This document shows, piece after piece, positions 12,001-18,713 of a stretch of 64,000 bases of DNA. The notes beneath the pieces are model-generated. The model was not told the origin of the DNA and ran no database searches. It saw only the letters and a program-made list of their open reading frames with translations. Both the position numbers and the translations under genes were made by a program. The stretch's first letter is position 1. Each line of letters begins with the position of its first letter. Source of the stretch: CAYRGG01 sp964423745 (GTDB lineage Bacteria > Pseudomonadota > Gammaproteobacteria > Competibacterales > Competibacteraceae); contig CAYRGG010000003.1 in NCBI GenBank assembly GCA_964423745.1, forward strand, positions 56,580-120,579, given 5' to 3'.

Positions 12001-14848
12001 CCAGCTCACCGCCACCAACACGAATCAGACGAAAGGTTACACCGAAGGAGATCTTACCGTTGTCTTGGACGACATAGTCGTCAGCGATATTGATAGTGGT
12101 GAGGTCATTAACGCCACCTTAACGCTTGCCGATCCCGTCGTTGGTGCATTGACTGCCGCTAGCGGCAATGGCGAGAATTACACCCCCGGCACGGGAGTGT
12201 GGACAGTGACGGGCAGTGTGGCGCAGGTGAACACTGCCCTAGCTGCGGTGGCTTTCACCCCTGCTAGCAACAATGATCAAAACACGACCATCGGCGTCAG
12301 TATTCAGGACGGTTTGGAAGATGGTGCTATAGCTGTCACCGGTACGATCAACCTCACCGTCACGCCGGTCACTGATTTAAGTGCAGCCGATGACAGCTTC
12401 AGCACCAATGAAGATGTGGTGCTGAATGCCGATGTTTCCAGCAACGACACCACCACCTCGGGTAGGGTGCTGAGTTATACCCTAGATGGCAACGTGAGTC
12501 ATGGAAGCTTGGGCCTCAATTCTAACGGCACCTTCACTTACACCCCGAATACTAACTTCAATGGCAGTGACAGCTTCACCTACACTGTCACCGATGCCGC
12601 CAGTGGTGAGAGTGATACCCGTAGCGTCAGCATCACCGTTAATCCAGTGGATGACCCCGGCACCTTCGGTGGCGATACATCGGGCAAGGGTGCTGAAGAT
12701 GGCGGTGCGATCACAGGAACGTTGACTTTCGTCGATACTGCCGATGGCGACACCACACCTAGCTTCACCGTCAGCACTAACAGCACCAACGGTTCAGCCT
12801 CTATCGACAACTCCACCGGTGCCTGGTCCTACTCCCCAGATGCTAATTTCCACGGCAATGACAACTTCACTGTCACTGTCACCGACGATGATGGTAATAC
12901 ACAAACTCAGGTCATCAATATTACCGTTACACAGGTGGATGATGCAGGTACCTTCGGTGGCAACACCAGCGGCACAGGTACGGAAGATAGTGGTGCCATT
13001 ACCGGCACCTTGACTTTCACAGACACCATTGACGGTGCGACCAACCCTAACTTCACAGTGACTGGAACTGCTAGTGATGGCTTGGCTTCCATTGGCAATA
13101 CTACCGGTGCCTGGTCTTACAACCCAGATGCCCACTTCCACGGCAATGACAGCTTTACCGTCTCTGTCACTGATGATGATGGTAATACCCAGTCGCAAGT
13201 CATCGCTGTGACGGTCAATCCTGCCACTGATCTCACTGCCCAAGACGATACCTTCACTACGAATGAAGATGTGATGTTAAATGCTAATGTCTCCAGCAAT
13301 GACACCACCACCTCGGGTGGGATACTCAGGTATGCCCTCGATACCGATGTCAGCCACGGTACGTTGGCGCTGCAGACTGACGGCGCCTTCACCTATACCC
13401 CAGATGCCAATTACACTGGCAGCGATAGCTTTACCTATACGGTCACCGATCCTAGTAGCGGCGAGAGCAGCATCGTCACGGTTAGCATTACTATAAATCC
13501 AGTAAATGACAACATTCCTGTAGCTAATGATGCTACCGTCTTCCTACTAGAAAATGCTCCTAACGGTAACTTAGTTCATTCTGTGGCGGCTTTCGATGCT
13601 GATAGCAGGGACACCCTAACCTACAGTATTACCACTGGTAATGACGACGGTGTTTTCACCATTAACAGCAGCACCGGCGAGATCGCAGTTTTCGATAATA
13701 GTAAGCTGAACTACGACACCACCCCTTACTACACCCTTACAGTTCAAGTCAGCGATGGTTTTCACAGTGGGACGGCCATCATCACTGTTAATGTCACTGA
13801 CGTCAATCATATTCCCACCGTTACATCGATTACTGATATCTCAGTTAATGAATATGAGCTGTTGAACTATGATATATCTGGTAATTTCTTTGATATAGAT
13901 GACAATATTTTGACCTACTCGGCCACGCTGGTTGGCGGTGCTCCATTACCCAATTGGCTCGGTTTCGATATCAACACGGGGGTGTTCTTCGGTATTCCTA
14001 TAGATATTGATTTAAAAACTTTCAGTATTGAAGTTACTGCCAGGGATAGCCATGGCGATGAGGTAATAGGTCAATTTAGTATCAGAGTAATGCCACATTC
14101 GGACCATTCCGTTAATCCAACCGTTAATCCGCCTATTTGGATTGAACCTTCATATAATGATCCAAACCTGCAGATACCACCACCAATAACGGTTGTTCTA
14201 CCATCAGGATTTGATCGCCCAGATCCCTTATGGATTGGCGATGAGTCGACAGATACACCTACCCGAATTATTGGTAGACCGCCGGGATTTATTCAAACTT
14301 CACAGTCAGACGATGACGATGATGATCATAACGGCTTAATCATCATACCTGAGATACCCCTAGAGGTTATTGATACCAACAGACCCGCGCCTAATACAGA
14401 AGTGATTGAAGAGGTGGTTGATCAGGAAACAGAGCAGGTACGCCTGGACACACCCACCCATAAAGCAACGTCCACACTAATCGAGACGCCCACGGTCCTT
14501 GACGATGCCGCTTGGCAAGCATTGGACACCATGCAAGAGCAGATGGACAAAGCTGCTCGGTCGCAAACCCTGTTGATCAGCAGTGTCAAAGGCATGACGG
14601 TAGTCGTGTTGGCAGGTTTTGTGCGTTGGTATTTGCAGGCGGGTAAGCTGCTGGCTAGCATCCTAGCAACTACCCCTTTATGGCGCCAGTTTGACCCCCT
14701 AGCTGTACTCAGCTTGTCCACCCAAGAACGCAGAAAAAAGCTAGCTGCTTTGCAGCAGGCAAAAACCGCGGAAGAAGAGGAAAATGAAGCCCTTAAACGT
14801 ATTCTTAATGCCGCCAAAACCCACAATCACGAAGTTGACAACGGATAG
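2..14848 (+). CDS. Giant modular surface/adhesin-like protein (5' end outside window)
   Basis: The reading frame is open from base 2 with no stop, and its first residues continue a LamG-like fold, so the true start lies upstream. Modules by nucleotide position are: LamG-like (2-560), C-type lectin-like (about 690-1115), cadherin-like (1130-1335), a CSLREA-type right-handed beta-helix (1345-2720), six delta-60 repeats with a GKILVAG core (3180-4200), a second LamG/lectin/cadherin set (4700-6150; the lectin has an EPN motif typical of mannose-type calcium sites), cadherin/Ig-like repeats (6160-8540), LamG domains (8560-9260 and 9890-10600), VCBS-type FTYTPDANF repeats (9270-9535, 10600-10850, 12375-13500) and a cadherin plus a CADG-like domain (13505-14090). 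The end is an Asp-rich linker, one hydrophobic segment (about 14580-14700) and a charged coiled-coil tail. No RTX-type C-terminal secretion signal was seen. A cell-surface adhesive role is inferred from the domains. Export route and ligand are unknown. Confidence 0.85.
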   Translation, partial: ATSDNINSNPLLNYATATTDKELSVLINSLGELKIWVAESQIASNAIDYRTLADGQTHTLSFTWSNSSGDWSVYVDRTLTDSGAGLATGQTLDGGGTIVFGQDQDSVDAGYSNTQVFGATLYDARLFSDVRTGSEITANYRSTLPYDEPSMLANWQFDQLSTNGVVLDAVSGNNLTIQHVNDIGFTTSSPTLTFELDENSLTGTVVGSIAGSDAEREAKIASLLAADPNLTYSAETGKFYKVVTGSVNWVTAQSTALTTGLNGVNGQLATINSAAENDILAGLRTTAGIDLWIGASDQTSEGAWYWQNGNSDGDQFWQGTGTGNSVDGNYNNWVAGDPNAPSAADDAAVITSMGEWGDRDVANTYGYIVEWQADEVLDTTDPLTYSIQSQTIAGAFAIDADSGEITVADGSLLDYSTNPNHSVTVRVSDGSLSYNEAFKVSLFSTTLTVDTTDDYSSADARYGNTSSIVALLADKGTDNRVSLREAIIAANNTANSGAPDKIVFDIPLDDANHLYYRNNGIADSFAAPVATTLADNAISDFDSDYAAGTARSWYRITLDTNQLNVTDAVIIDGSTQPGYDPAKGPVIEINAAGVQDSDPNAMTLSNGASTIRGLVINRTSDQGIEVDAGAAGSVIVGNYFGTDISGTQARGNWAGIAIKADNVIFGGPTPEDRNLVSGNQDRGVEIYNFASGIVVQGNYIGTTVTGNGALGNSGIGIGTGIDNRSEANDVLIGGTGAGEGNLIAHNSSNGVWIHKGKNISVLGNTIFSNIGRGIDLDENGVTANDAPANKDSDSGPNNLQNYPVITAAATNTTDSIAIGGSLNSTSNTTFRIEFFASVTADGTGHGEAERYLGFTRVTTDGSGGASFSVSLPKVVAAGEYITATATVDNGEGTYGDTSEFAQNVPALFELDIDADDSSGQSGANFATAFTEDGGPVAIVDSDATLSENGSPTLTSLTVTLTNLPDGTAETLSANVDGTSINASYDSGTGVLTLNGSDTVANYQQVLRTITYNNSSQNPDTTPRIITLRATDGATASNIATATIDVVAFNDAPTFKASDDTSYTMFNTKHDTGESVVVQADGKILVAGYHDLTNSDFAVARYHSDGTLDNTFGTGGIRTVDFGSSNDQAYSVAVQADGKILVAGYSDKAGTNDFAVVRLKSDGTLDNTFGTGGIRTVDFGSSNDQAYSVAVQADGKILVAGYSDKAGTNDFAVVRLKSDGTLDNTFGTGGIRTVDFGSSNDQAYSVAVQADGKILVAGSSINGVNSDFAVVRLNSDGTLNNTFGNGGKLTTDIVSRNDRGKSLTVQTDGKILVAGFSDAWANNDFAVVRLNSDGTLDDTFGNGGKLTTNVSYNGLDDTGHSVAVQDDGKILVVGHTTESLFESHFAVVRYNSDGSLDTTFDSLKITTLDGNLTFVEDGAPVVLDEDVEVFDADFSAIGNFDAATLTLTRNGGANAEDVYSATGTLSALTEGSNLIVDSTTIGTVTTNSGGRLMLTFNSNATNILVNQAMQQIAYRNSSVTPPANIQIDWTFDDGNTGAQGSGGTKQTTGSTTVAITVNNAPNDLAAVATSEGGLSLNEDGGNDAYLIADDGSAVLGGLTSLTFETRYSSTDSTTRQPLVSYATSTNHNEFKIVLQADGRFLFQIGTKQITSSAFDFTSIADGEEHTISFTWQSTDGGWSIYVDGVERDSGSGVYTGGTIAAGGSLVIGQEQNSMDGGYRTEVVLSATLHNTRLFNDVRSAAEIAVYYSSTLPHDESGMIANWTFNHLSTNGVVTDTVAGNNLTINHVGVGGGFTTSTPELTFAINENSVTGTAIGSVAGNDAERQDRIAALLAANPGLVYSAEFNKFYKVSDNTSITWSAAQTAAQGTNLNTVAGQLVTIGSAAENALVLNQLVAPSTVSKWIGATDTTFEGQWFWQDNGTDDELFWVGDDTGSSLGYANWASGEPNSSSSDSGAIMDNSGGTWYDYPISVTIGGYVMEWNADDVLDATDPLTYSIQSQTVAGAFAIDADSGEITVADGALLDFESNATHTITVRVNDIGGLSYDEAFTVALKDLDEPPVNTVPDAQTTAEDIILTFSSANGNQIFISDDHGETPTVIVSVGNGTLTVSGAGSAVVGGDGTAAVTLSGSVANINVALNGLQYNANPDWNGMDVLNVFTTDGGAQQDIDTVQINVTAVNDAPVMTLPGGSMTYTEGDPATVIDASATVSDIDSTDFNTGALIVSFVSGSDSAKDTLAIRNQGMGAGQIGLSGTSDVTFGGVVIGAYTGGSNGADLVIILNGSATSAAAEALVRSITYQNTDSGAPTPDVRTVRFALTDGDGGTSINDTVVDVDGINDAPVLTPRGPLPYSITEDDTNNSGALISWALGSSVTDVDSGAVEGIAITGLTPGMGSGEYSTDGGSSWTEIGAVSDTSALLLRATDRIRFVPDGENADSASFTYRAWDQSGGESAGTKADTSTNGNATAFSTATDTVSITVTAVNDQPTATNLTQTHSYSEGATGVAFDNIVVSDVDTDEQITATLTLANPSTGVLTTSSGNGETYSSGTGIWTVTGTVYQVNAALAMVAFSPASDNDQNTTLAIDIRDGLEAGATPMMGNITLPVTALNDDPWNSGSLPTNIIVTEDIASNVDLSAIDLNDVDAGVGALTVTLTTSTGGNLTAAAGAGISPGGTSTALTLTGTLADLNTYFDDTNNLQYLHSIAHTNGNNANTIQIKINDNGYTGTGGGGDIDLGMVPVNIIPVNDAPHITSNGGGATAAVNAAENQTTITTVTSTDVDGDTPTYTISGGADAASFAIDSNTGSLTFVSAPDHEIPGDVDNNGIYEVQVTAADGNGGSHVQTLNVTVTDVNDAPVAQDDPTNFSANVSALNPIAYWRLGESAGSTAAVDTTGNNHNGTYNGPILGAPGIIPGDTAAQFDGVDDYVHAGNFDIDGSSNGITLTGWFNVDDFSGHHQQTLISKANGSDADDHWWTLSIDRVGYKHWLKLQLKAGGETTTLIATGGYLVPGQEYFAAATYDATSGEMRLYLNGVEVGNTTHSRGGAVDINSSVPVYIGASSNSLYQPFYGQIDEVAVFEQVVTASQIHNLFHVPTNNSYGVREDDSLDVDASQGVLANDSDADGDTLTAALVSGGDPSHGSLNFNGDGSFTYTPDADFHGTDTFTYKVNDGTTDSNVATVTIIVSPVADTPSVTNATTNEDTQTSSGLVISRNSEDGSEVRNFRISNIIGGTLYHNDGTTVIENGDYISASSGNAGLRFTPYSNFNGNGSFDVQASTVADAFGLGGNIATATITVNPVNDNPIARNDGITHALDLNPVAYWRLGESTGSTAVDATNNHNGTYNSPMLGAAGTVIGNTAAEFDGSDDYVNAGVININGTGLTLSAWFNADNFDTHDQRLISRATGTSERSHLWMLSTVEVGGEYRLRLRIGTEDSAWDTTDTLIASSGNLNPGQWYFATATYDVDSGAMKLYLDGVEVGSATHSIGGALDNRDMTTPVYIGANSADGYRVFDGRIDEVAVYDYALADAQIQNLASVAFERYTTSEDNPLVVNASQGVLSNDHDTDSDSLTAVLVSNASNGSVTLNPDGSFTYTPAANFYGTDTFIYKVNDGTADSNIATVTINVSAVNDAPVNSMPSTQTVPEETTTAINGVSISDVDVSGGNLTTRLQVANGVFNVTLSGSATLSAGANNSGDLTIQGNITDINATLASLTYTGNTNTAGTAADTLTVTTNDAGYTGSGGAQQDVDNIQLDVTPINDTPQFANLNDNPTFIENGAAMVLDADVEVFDAKLSTADNFNGALLTLARNGGANTEDTFSASGTLSALTEGGNLIVDSTTIGTVTTNSAGTLMLTFNSTATNALVNQAMQQIAYSNTSDTPSANVQIDWTFDDGNTGLQGSGGALQATGSTTVTIQATNDDPTGTVTISGIVEEDQILTASNTLADADGLGAITYQWQRDGADIIGATNTIYELTDADVGSTIMVVASYTDGQGTAESVTSAPTGAVANVNDQLTATNTNQTKGYTEGDLTVVLDDIVVSDIDSGEVINATLTLADPVVGALTAASGNGENYTPGTGVWTVTGSVAQVNTALAAVAFTPASNNDQNTTIGVSIQDGLEDGAIAVTGTINLTVTPVTDLSAADDSFSTNEDVVLNADVSSNDTTTSGRVLSYTLDGNVSHGSLGLNSNGTFTYTPNTNFNGSDSFTYTVTDAASGESDTRSVSITVNPVDDPGTFGGDTSGKGAEDGGAITGTLTFVDTADGDTTPSFTVSTNSTNGSASIDNSTGAWSYSPDANFHGNDNFTVTVTDDDGNTQTQVINITVTQVDDAGTFGGNTSGTGTEDSGAITGTLTFTDTIDGATNPNFTVTGTASDGLASIGNTTGAWSYNPDAHFHGNDSFTVSVTDDDGNTQSQVIAVTVNPATDLTAQDDTFTTNEDVMLNANVSSNDTTTSGGILRYALDTDVSHGTLALQTDGAFTYTPDANYTGSDSFTYTVTDPSSGESSIVTVSITINPVNDNIPVANDATVFLLENAPNGNLVHSVAAFDADSRDTLTYSITTGNDDGVFTINSSTGEIAVFDNSKLNYDTTPYYTLTVQVSDGFHSGTAIITVNVTDVNHIPTVTSITDISVNEYELLNYDISGNFFDIDDNILTYSATLVGGAPLPNWLGFDINTGVFFGIPIDIDLKTFSIEVTARDSHGDEVIGQFSIRVMPHSDHSVNPTVNPPIWIEPSYNDPNLQIPPPITVVLPSGFDRPDPLWIGDESTDTPTRIIGRPPGFIQTSQSDDDDDDHNGLIIIPEIPLEVIDTNRPAPNTEVIEEVVDQETEQVRLDTPTHKATSTLIETPTVLDDAAWQALDTMQEQMDKAARSQTLLISSVKGMTVVVLAGFVRWYLQAGKLLASILATTPLWRQFDPLAVLSLSTQERRKKLAALQQAKTAEEEENEALKRILNAAKTHNHEVDNG
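3310..3773 (+). repeat. Perfect 171-bp tandem repeat (2.7 copies) inside the giant gene
   Basis: Bases 3310-3480 and 3481-3651 are identical, and the identity continues to about 3773 before diverging. The 171-bp period encodes 57 residues, one delta-60 unit. Flanking units (3180-3310 and 3775-4200) are recognisably related but diverged, so this stretch was amplified recently or homogenised by gene conversion. Copy number could be mis-assembled from short reads. Confidence 0.95.
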
Positions 14849-14853
14849 TCGCC

Positions 14854-16389
14854 ATGCGAGTCACCCCCGCAACGCGCATTAGTTTCGGTTTGGTCCTTTT
14901 GACCTTGAGTGTCGTGCTCTTTGCAGACCTGCTAGGGCTTGTGGAAAACCGCGTGGGGGCAGCGCTTGACGCACGTAAGAAATTTGCTGAGTCCTTGGCG
15001 GTGCAGGTATCGATTTTGGCCCAGAAAGGCGATACCGCCACGATTCAAAGCACCTTGACGGCGATGGTGGCCCGCAACGAGGACGTGCGCTCGGCGGCCT
15101 TACGGGTTGTCGACGAAAACATTGTAGCGCAAGCAGGTGACCATCAGATCCACTGGCGCAGGCAGGGACTCAACGAACAGTCTACACCCACTGATGTCCA
15201 GATACCGATCTTTAGAGGCCAGGAAAACTGGGCTACTCTAGAGATTCACTTTACCCCCCTGGTGCCTAAGGGAACAACCCTACCGTGGCACAATCCTTTT
15301 TTTCAATTACTCGGTTTTGTCGGTTTAGTAGGGTTTTTGGTGTATCTGTTTTTTATGAAACGCACCCTGCATTATCTGGACCCTTCGGCGGTTATCCCAG
15401 AGCGGGTAAAAGTGGCGCTGGATGCGCTAGTAGAGGGAGTGGTGTTGGTGGATGAAAAAGACCGCATTGTGCTGGCCAATAGGGCGTTTGCTGACAAGAT
15501 CGGCTATCCCGCTGAAACGCTACTAGGCAAAAAAGCCTCCGGCTTTCACTGGACAGTCTCCAACTCAGAAAAACCCATGACGAATTTTCCTTGGTTACAA
15601 GCTCTCCAGGACGGTCATCATCACAGTGGGGTAGAAGTGAGTATCCGTACCCGCCACCACGGCCAACGTCTGTTTATGGTCAATGGCGCACCCATCTACG
15701 ACGGCAACAACCACCGCCGTGGCGCTTTAGCTACCTTTGATGATGTCACGGCGCTTGAAGAGAAGAATGAACAGCTGCAAGCTATGGTGGAGAAACTAGA
15801 ATGCTCTCAGGCTGAAATCAGTCGACAAAATACCCAACTGGAATTTTTGGCAACCCGCGATCCCCTCACCGGTTGTTTTAATCGCCGTGCTTTGTTTGAA
15901 CAATTTGGATCCGCTTTTAACAAAGCTAGACAAACAGGCGGAAACCTAACATGCATCATGTGTGACATCGATCACTTTAAAGCCGTCAACGACAACCATG
16001 GGCATGCCGTGGGCGATGAAGTCATCAAAATGATGGCCGGCACGTTGCAATCCACCTCCGACGGTTATATCGTCGGTCGCTACGGGGGCGAAGAGTTTTG
16101 CATCGCGTTGCCCGACACCCCTATCGAGCAGGCGGCCTTAGTCGCTGAGTCTTGTCGGCGTTTGATCGCCATGACAGAGAGTATGGGCGTTAAAGTTACC
16201 GCTAGTTTCGGTGTGTCAACCCTGAACACTGAAGTCAATGATGTTCAAGAACTGGTTGCGCAAGCTGACAAAGCCCTCTATGCCGCCAAGAAAAATGGTC
16301 GTAACCGGGTAGTTCGTTGGGACGAGGATGTGTTCGACTGCCCTTCGCAACCTACATTTTCATTACACCGCATCGCCCAGCATGGATAA
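14854..16389 (+). CDS. Membrane-anchored PAS-GGDEF diguanylate cyclase
   Basis: Predicted to make cyclic di-GMP from two GTP at the inner membrane. The 511-residue protein has a transmembrane helix at about residues 9-30, a roughly 115-residue periplasmic region, a second helix at about 149-169, a PAS domain at about 185-305, a short coiled coil, and a GGDEF domain at about 335-485 with an intact GGEEF signature at 411-415. The RxxD product-inhibition site expected just before the signature is absent, so simple feedback inhibition is not expected. No EAL domain is present. The ATG lies 5 bp after the stop of the giant surface-protein gene, so the two are almost certainly co-transcribed. This suggests c-di-GMP control of surface attachment, but the sensory input is unknown. 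Confidence 0.93.
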   Translation: MRVTPATRISFGLVLLTLSVVLFADLLGLVENRVGAALDARKKFAESLAVQVSILAQKGDTATIQSTLTAMVARNEDVRSAALRVVDENIVAQAGDHQIHWRRQGLNEQSTPTDVQIPIFRGQENWATLEIHFTPLVPKGTTLPWHNPFFQLLGFVGLVGFLVYLFFMKRTLHYLDPSAVIPERVKVALDALVEGVVLVDEKDRIVLANRAFADKIGYPAETLLGKKASGFHWTVSNSEKPMTNFPWLQALQDGHHHSGVEVSIRTRHHGQRLFMVNGAPIYDGNNHRRGALATFDDVTALEEKNEQLQAMVEKLECSQAEISRQNTQLEFLATRDPLTGCFNRRALFEQFGSAFNKARQTGGNLTCIMCDIDHFKAVNDNHGHAVGDEVIKMMAGTLQSTSDGYIVGRYGGEEFCIALPDTPIEQAALVAESCRRLIAMTESMGVKVTASFGVSTLNTEVNDVQELVAQADKALYAAKKNGRNRVVRWDEDVFDCPSQPTFSLHRIAQHG

Positions 16390-16401
16390 AAAAACCTAGC
16401 G

Positions 16402-16602
16402 TTACTCTTTTTCTTCTATCCACGCGGTTTTGACCGCTTCCAGCAGCGTATCATCCACGGCATCAGGATCATCATCAAATTCTCTGAGGGCACACACCCA
16501 GCGTTGAATATCGGCTAGCGCAGCCCCTTGAGGATCAACATCGGGATACGTATCGTTTAGGGTAATGGCAATGGCTAAGGAATCTTCCCATTTGAGTTTC
16601 AT
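16402..16602 (-). CDS. iscX: IscX (YfhJ) small acidic Fe-S assembly protein
   Basis: A 66-residue acidic protein matching the IscX family: it begins MKLKWEDSLAIAI and contains the YPDVDP, IQRWVCAL and FDDDP blocks. IscX binds IscS and iron and modulates Fe-S cluster assembly. An upstream in-frame start would add 36 residues that do not fit the family and overlap iscA, so I place the start at 16602. It is the last gene of the cysE-iscS-iscU-iscA-iscX run and converges on the diguanylate cyclase gene 12 bp away. In typical gammaproteobacterial operons hscB, hscA and fdx lie between iscA and iscX. None is present here. Confidence 0.9.
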   Translation of the reverse strand: MKLKWEDSLAIAITLNDTYPDVDPQGAALADIQRWVCALREFDDDPDAVDDTLLEAVKTAWIEEKE

Positions 16603-16679
16603 ACAGCCAACCTCGAATACTGTGCGTATCTTGCCATGCCACACCTTCCCGTCAAAAGCACCTTTATGTAAACCGTTTA

Positions 16680-17003
16680 TTATACGCTGAAACTTTCTCC
16701 ACAGCCGCATTCATCCTTGACGTTGGGATTATTAAATTTAAACATGGCATTGAGACCCTGCTTTTCAAAATCCAACTCACTGCCATCTAAAAAGGCCAAA
16801 TTATCCGACTTGACGATCACTTTAACCCCTTGATCCTCAAAAACATGATCGTCGGAATCAATGGTATCCGCAAAATCGATGACATAGGCAAATCCTGAGC
16901 AGCCAGTTTTGCGTATACCAACGCGCAAACCTTCACCTTTACCCCGATCCACTAAGTAGCTTTTGACACGGTTAGCGGCGCTTTCTGTTAACGTAATTGC
17001 CAT
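16680..17003 (-). CDS. iscA: IscA-type Fe-S carrier (HesB family)
   Basis: A 107-residue A-type carrier with the three expected cysteines: Cys35 in KTGCSGFAY, and Cys99 and Cys101 in the C-terminal ECGCGESF motif. The length and the MAITLTESAANRVK start fit the family. It receives or delivers iron or Fe-S clusters to target apoproteins. The gene lies about 45 bp downstream of iscU and 77 bp upstream of iscX on the same strand. Unlike the neighbouring IscU, no conserved ligand is missing, so this carrier looks functional. Confidence 0.93.
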   Translation of the reverse strand: MAITLTESAANRVKSYLVDRGKGEGLRVGIRKTGCSGFAYVIDFADTIDSDDHVFEDQGVKVIVKSDNLAFLDGSELDFEKQGLNAMFKFNNPNVKDECGCGESFSV

Positions 17004-17048
17004 AGTAAATAGACCTCAACCTATTAGTTAAACAATAATCAATAATAA

Positions 17049-17480
17049 CTAACTTATCACGCTTTGTTTAGCCTGCCAGTCGGCGAGGGCGGCTTGTAAA
17101 GCCTGCTCCGCCAATACGGCACAATGAATCTTGACAGGCGCTAATGCAAGGGCGTCGGCGATTTGGCTACTGTGAATAGCCAGCGCGTCTTGCACGGATT
17201 TTCCTTGCACCCATTCCGTGATAAGTGAGGCTGCGGCAATGCCTGCAACCCCCCCTTGCATTTTGAATCTAGCCATCTCGATGTGCTTTGTCATAGCGAC
17301 TTTAATCTGTAATTGTAGGACATCTCCCTGCAACAGGGTCCCTACTTTACCGGTGCCCACACTAGGGTCATACTCAGATAAAACGCCTACGTTGCGAGGC
17401 TGCTTATAATGATCCCAGATCATGTGGCTGTATAAACTATCGCGCCACGCCATGTTTGCTATAGATGGGGTTGCCGCCAT
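17049..17480 (-). CDS. iscU: IscU-like scaffold protein lacking two ligand cysteines
   Basis: Clearly IscU-related: HYKQPRNVG, GDVLQLQIKV, SLITEWVQGKS and PVKIHC align with canonical IscU. Key residues differ, however. With the start at 17480, the position of the first ligand Cys is Gln51 (LQGDV, normally ACGDV) and that of the second is Gly77 (QGGVAG, normally YGCGSA). Only the third, Cys120, with His119 and Asp53, remains. The HscA-recognition motif LPPVK reads LAPVK. The frame is continuous across both sites, so a simple frameshift does not explain the losses. A start at 17453 (MAWRDS) is also possible and would avoid overlapping iscS. As it stands the protein should not hold a standard [2Fe-2S] cluster in the usual way. 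It may act in sulfur transfer or regulation, or be degenerating. Confidence 0.85.
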   Translation of the reverse strand: MAATPSIANMAWRDSLYSHMIWDHYKQPRNVGVLSEYDPSVGTGKVGTLLQGDVLQLQIKVAMTKHIEMARFKMQGGVAGIAAASLITEWVQGKSVQDALAIHSSQIADALALAPVKIHCAVLAEQALQAALADWQAKQSVIS

Positions 17481-18688
17481 AAATTCTCAAGTTCCGTAAG
17501 ATTTATTCCTTCTCGATACCTATCCCATAACGGAGACAATGCCCGCAGTCTATGAACAGCTTGATGCACATGGGCGCTGGCCGCGTCGATATCTTCCAGC
17601 GTCGTAAAACGACCTAGGCTAAAACGAATAGCACTTCGGGCTAGGGGTTCGCTACGACCCAGCGTCCGCAAGACATGGGATCCCTCCTGGATGGCCGATG
17701 TACAAGCAGACCCCGAGGATACAGCAAGTTGCTCTGCTAAATCTATTAATAACGCCTCGCCATCTACACCGTTAACACTCACGTTAAGAATACCCGAGAC
17801 ACCTTGGTTTGGATCGCCATTAAGATAAATTTCTGGTAAATCTTGCAGATTCTGCCACAAACGGTCACGCAACTCTCGGATACGGCGGTTTTCCGCCTCC
17901 ATGGTTTGCTTTGCCAAACGGCAGGCTTCACCCATACCAACGATTTGATGGGTCGCGAGGCTACCTGCCCGTAAACCACGCTCCTGACCACCCCCATGAA
18001 GCTGAGCTTGTAACCGCACCCGTGGCCGACGCCCCACATAAAGAGCGCCTACTCCCTTGGGACCATAAAGTTTATGGGCGCTAAAGCTCATAAGATCCAC
18101 ATCTAAAGCCGCTAGATCGATGGGTAGTTTACCTAAGCTTTGCGCGGCATCCACATGGAATAAAATGCCGCGACTACGAGTAAGCTCGCCGAGAGCTTTG
18201 ATATCCTGAATGACGCCAATCTCATTGTTAACGTGCATCACCGATAACAGTATCGTATCGTCACGCAGGGCAGCGGCTACTTTGTCGAAATCTATTAATC
18301 CATTAGACTGAGTATCCAGATAGGTAATGTCATACCCCGCTTGAGCAAGGTGTCGACAAACGTCTAATACGGCCCGGTGTTCGGTTTTGCTGGTGACAAT
18401 ATGGCGGCCTTTTTTTTGGTAGTAATGAGCTACGCCTTTAAGAGCTAAGTTATTTGACTCCGTCGCCCCCGAGGTCCAAATGATGTCATCTGGATCTGCG
18501 TTGACCAATGCAGCCACTTGCGCCCGCGCTTCATCAACGGCTGCTTTTGCAGACCACCCATAAGAATGACTATGGGATGCTGGATTACCAAATTCACCCT
18601 CCATCCCCAAGTAGTGGCACATCTTCTCGGCAACCTTGGGGTCTACCGGCGTGGTGGCTGCATAATCCAAATAAATGGGGCGGTTCAT
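17459..18688 (-). CDS. iscS: Cysteine desulfurase IscS
   Basis: A PLP enzyme that removes sulfur from L-cysteine to give alanine and a persulfide used for Fe-S clusters, thiamine and tRNA thiolation. It is 409 residues long. Key residues are intact: His104 (KTEHRAVLD), the PLP lysine Lys206 (SFSAHKLYGPKG), and the mobile-loop cysteine Cys329 (SSGSACTS). The start MNRPIYLDYAATTPVDP at 18688 matches IscS; the longer open frame upstream runs into cysE and is not supported. Only 25 bp separate it from the cysE stop, so no iscR fits between them, unlike the common cysE-iscR-iscS arrangement. Its 3' end may overlap iscU by 22 bp. Confidence 0.96.
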   Translation of the reverse strand: MNRPIYLDYAATTPVDPKVAEKMCHYLGMEGEFGNPASHSHSYGWSAKAAVDEARAQVAALVNADPDDIIWTSGATESNNLALKGVAHYYQKKGRHIVTSKTEHRAVLDVCRHLAQAGYDITYLDTQSNGLIDFDKVAAALRDDTILLSVMHVNNEIGVIQDIKALGELTRSRGILFHVDAAQSLGKLPIDLAALDVDLMSFSAHKLYGPKGVGALYVGRRPRVRLQAQLHGGGQERGLRAGSLATHQIVGMGEACRLAKQTMEAENRRIRELRDRLWQNLQDLPEIYLNGDPNQGVSGILNVSVNGVDGEALLIDLAEQLAVSSGSACTSAIQEGSHVLRTLGRSEPLARSAIRFSLGRFTTLEDIDAASAHVHQAVHRLRALSPLWDRYREGINLTELENLWRQPHL

Positions 18689-18713
18689 GGCAGGCTCAAC
18701 AGGCTCTAAAAAA

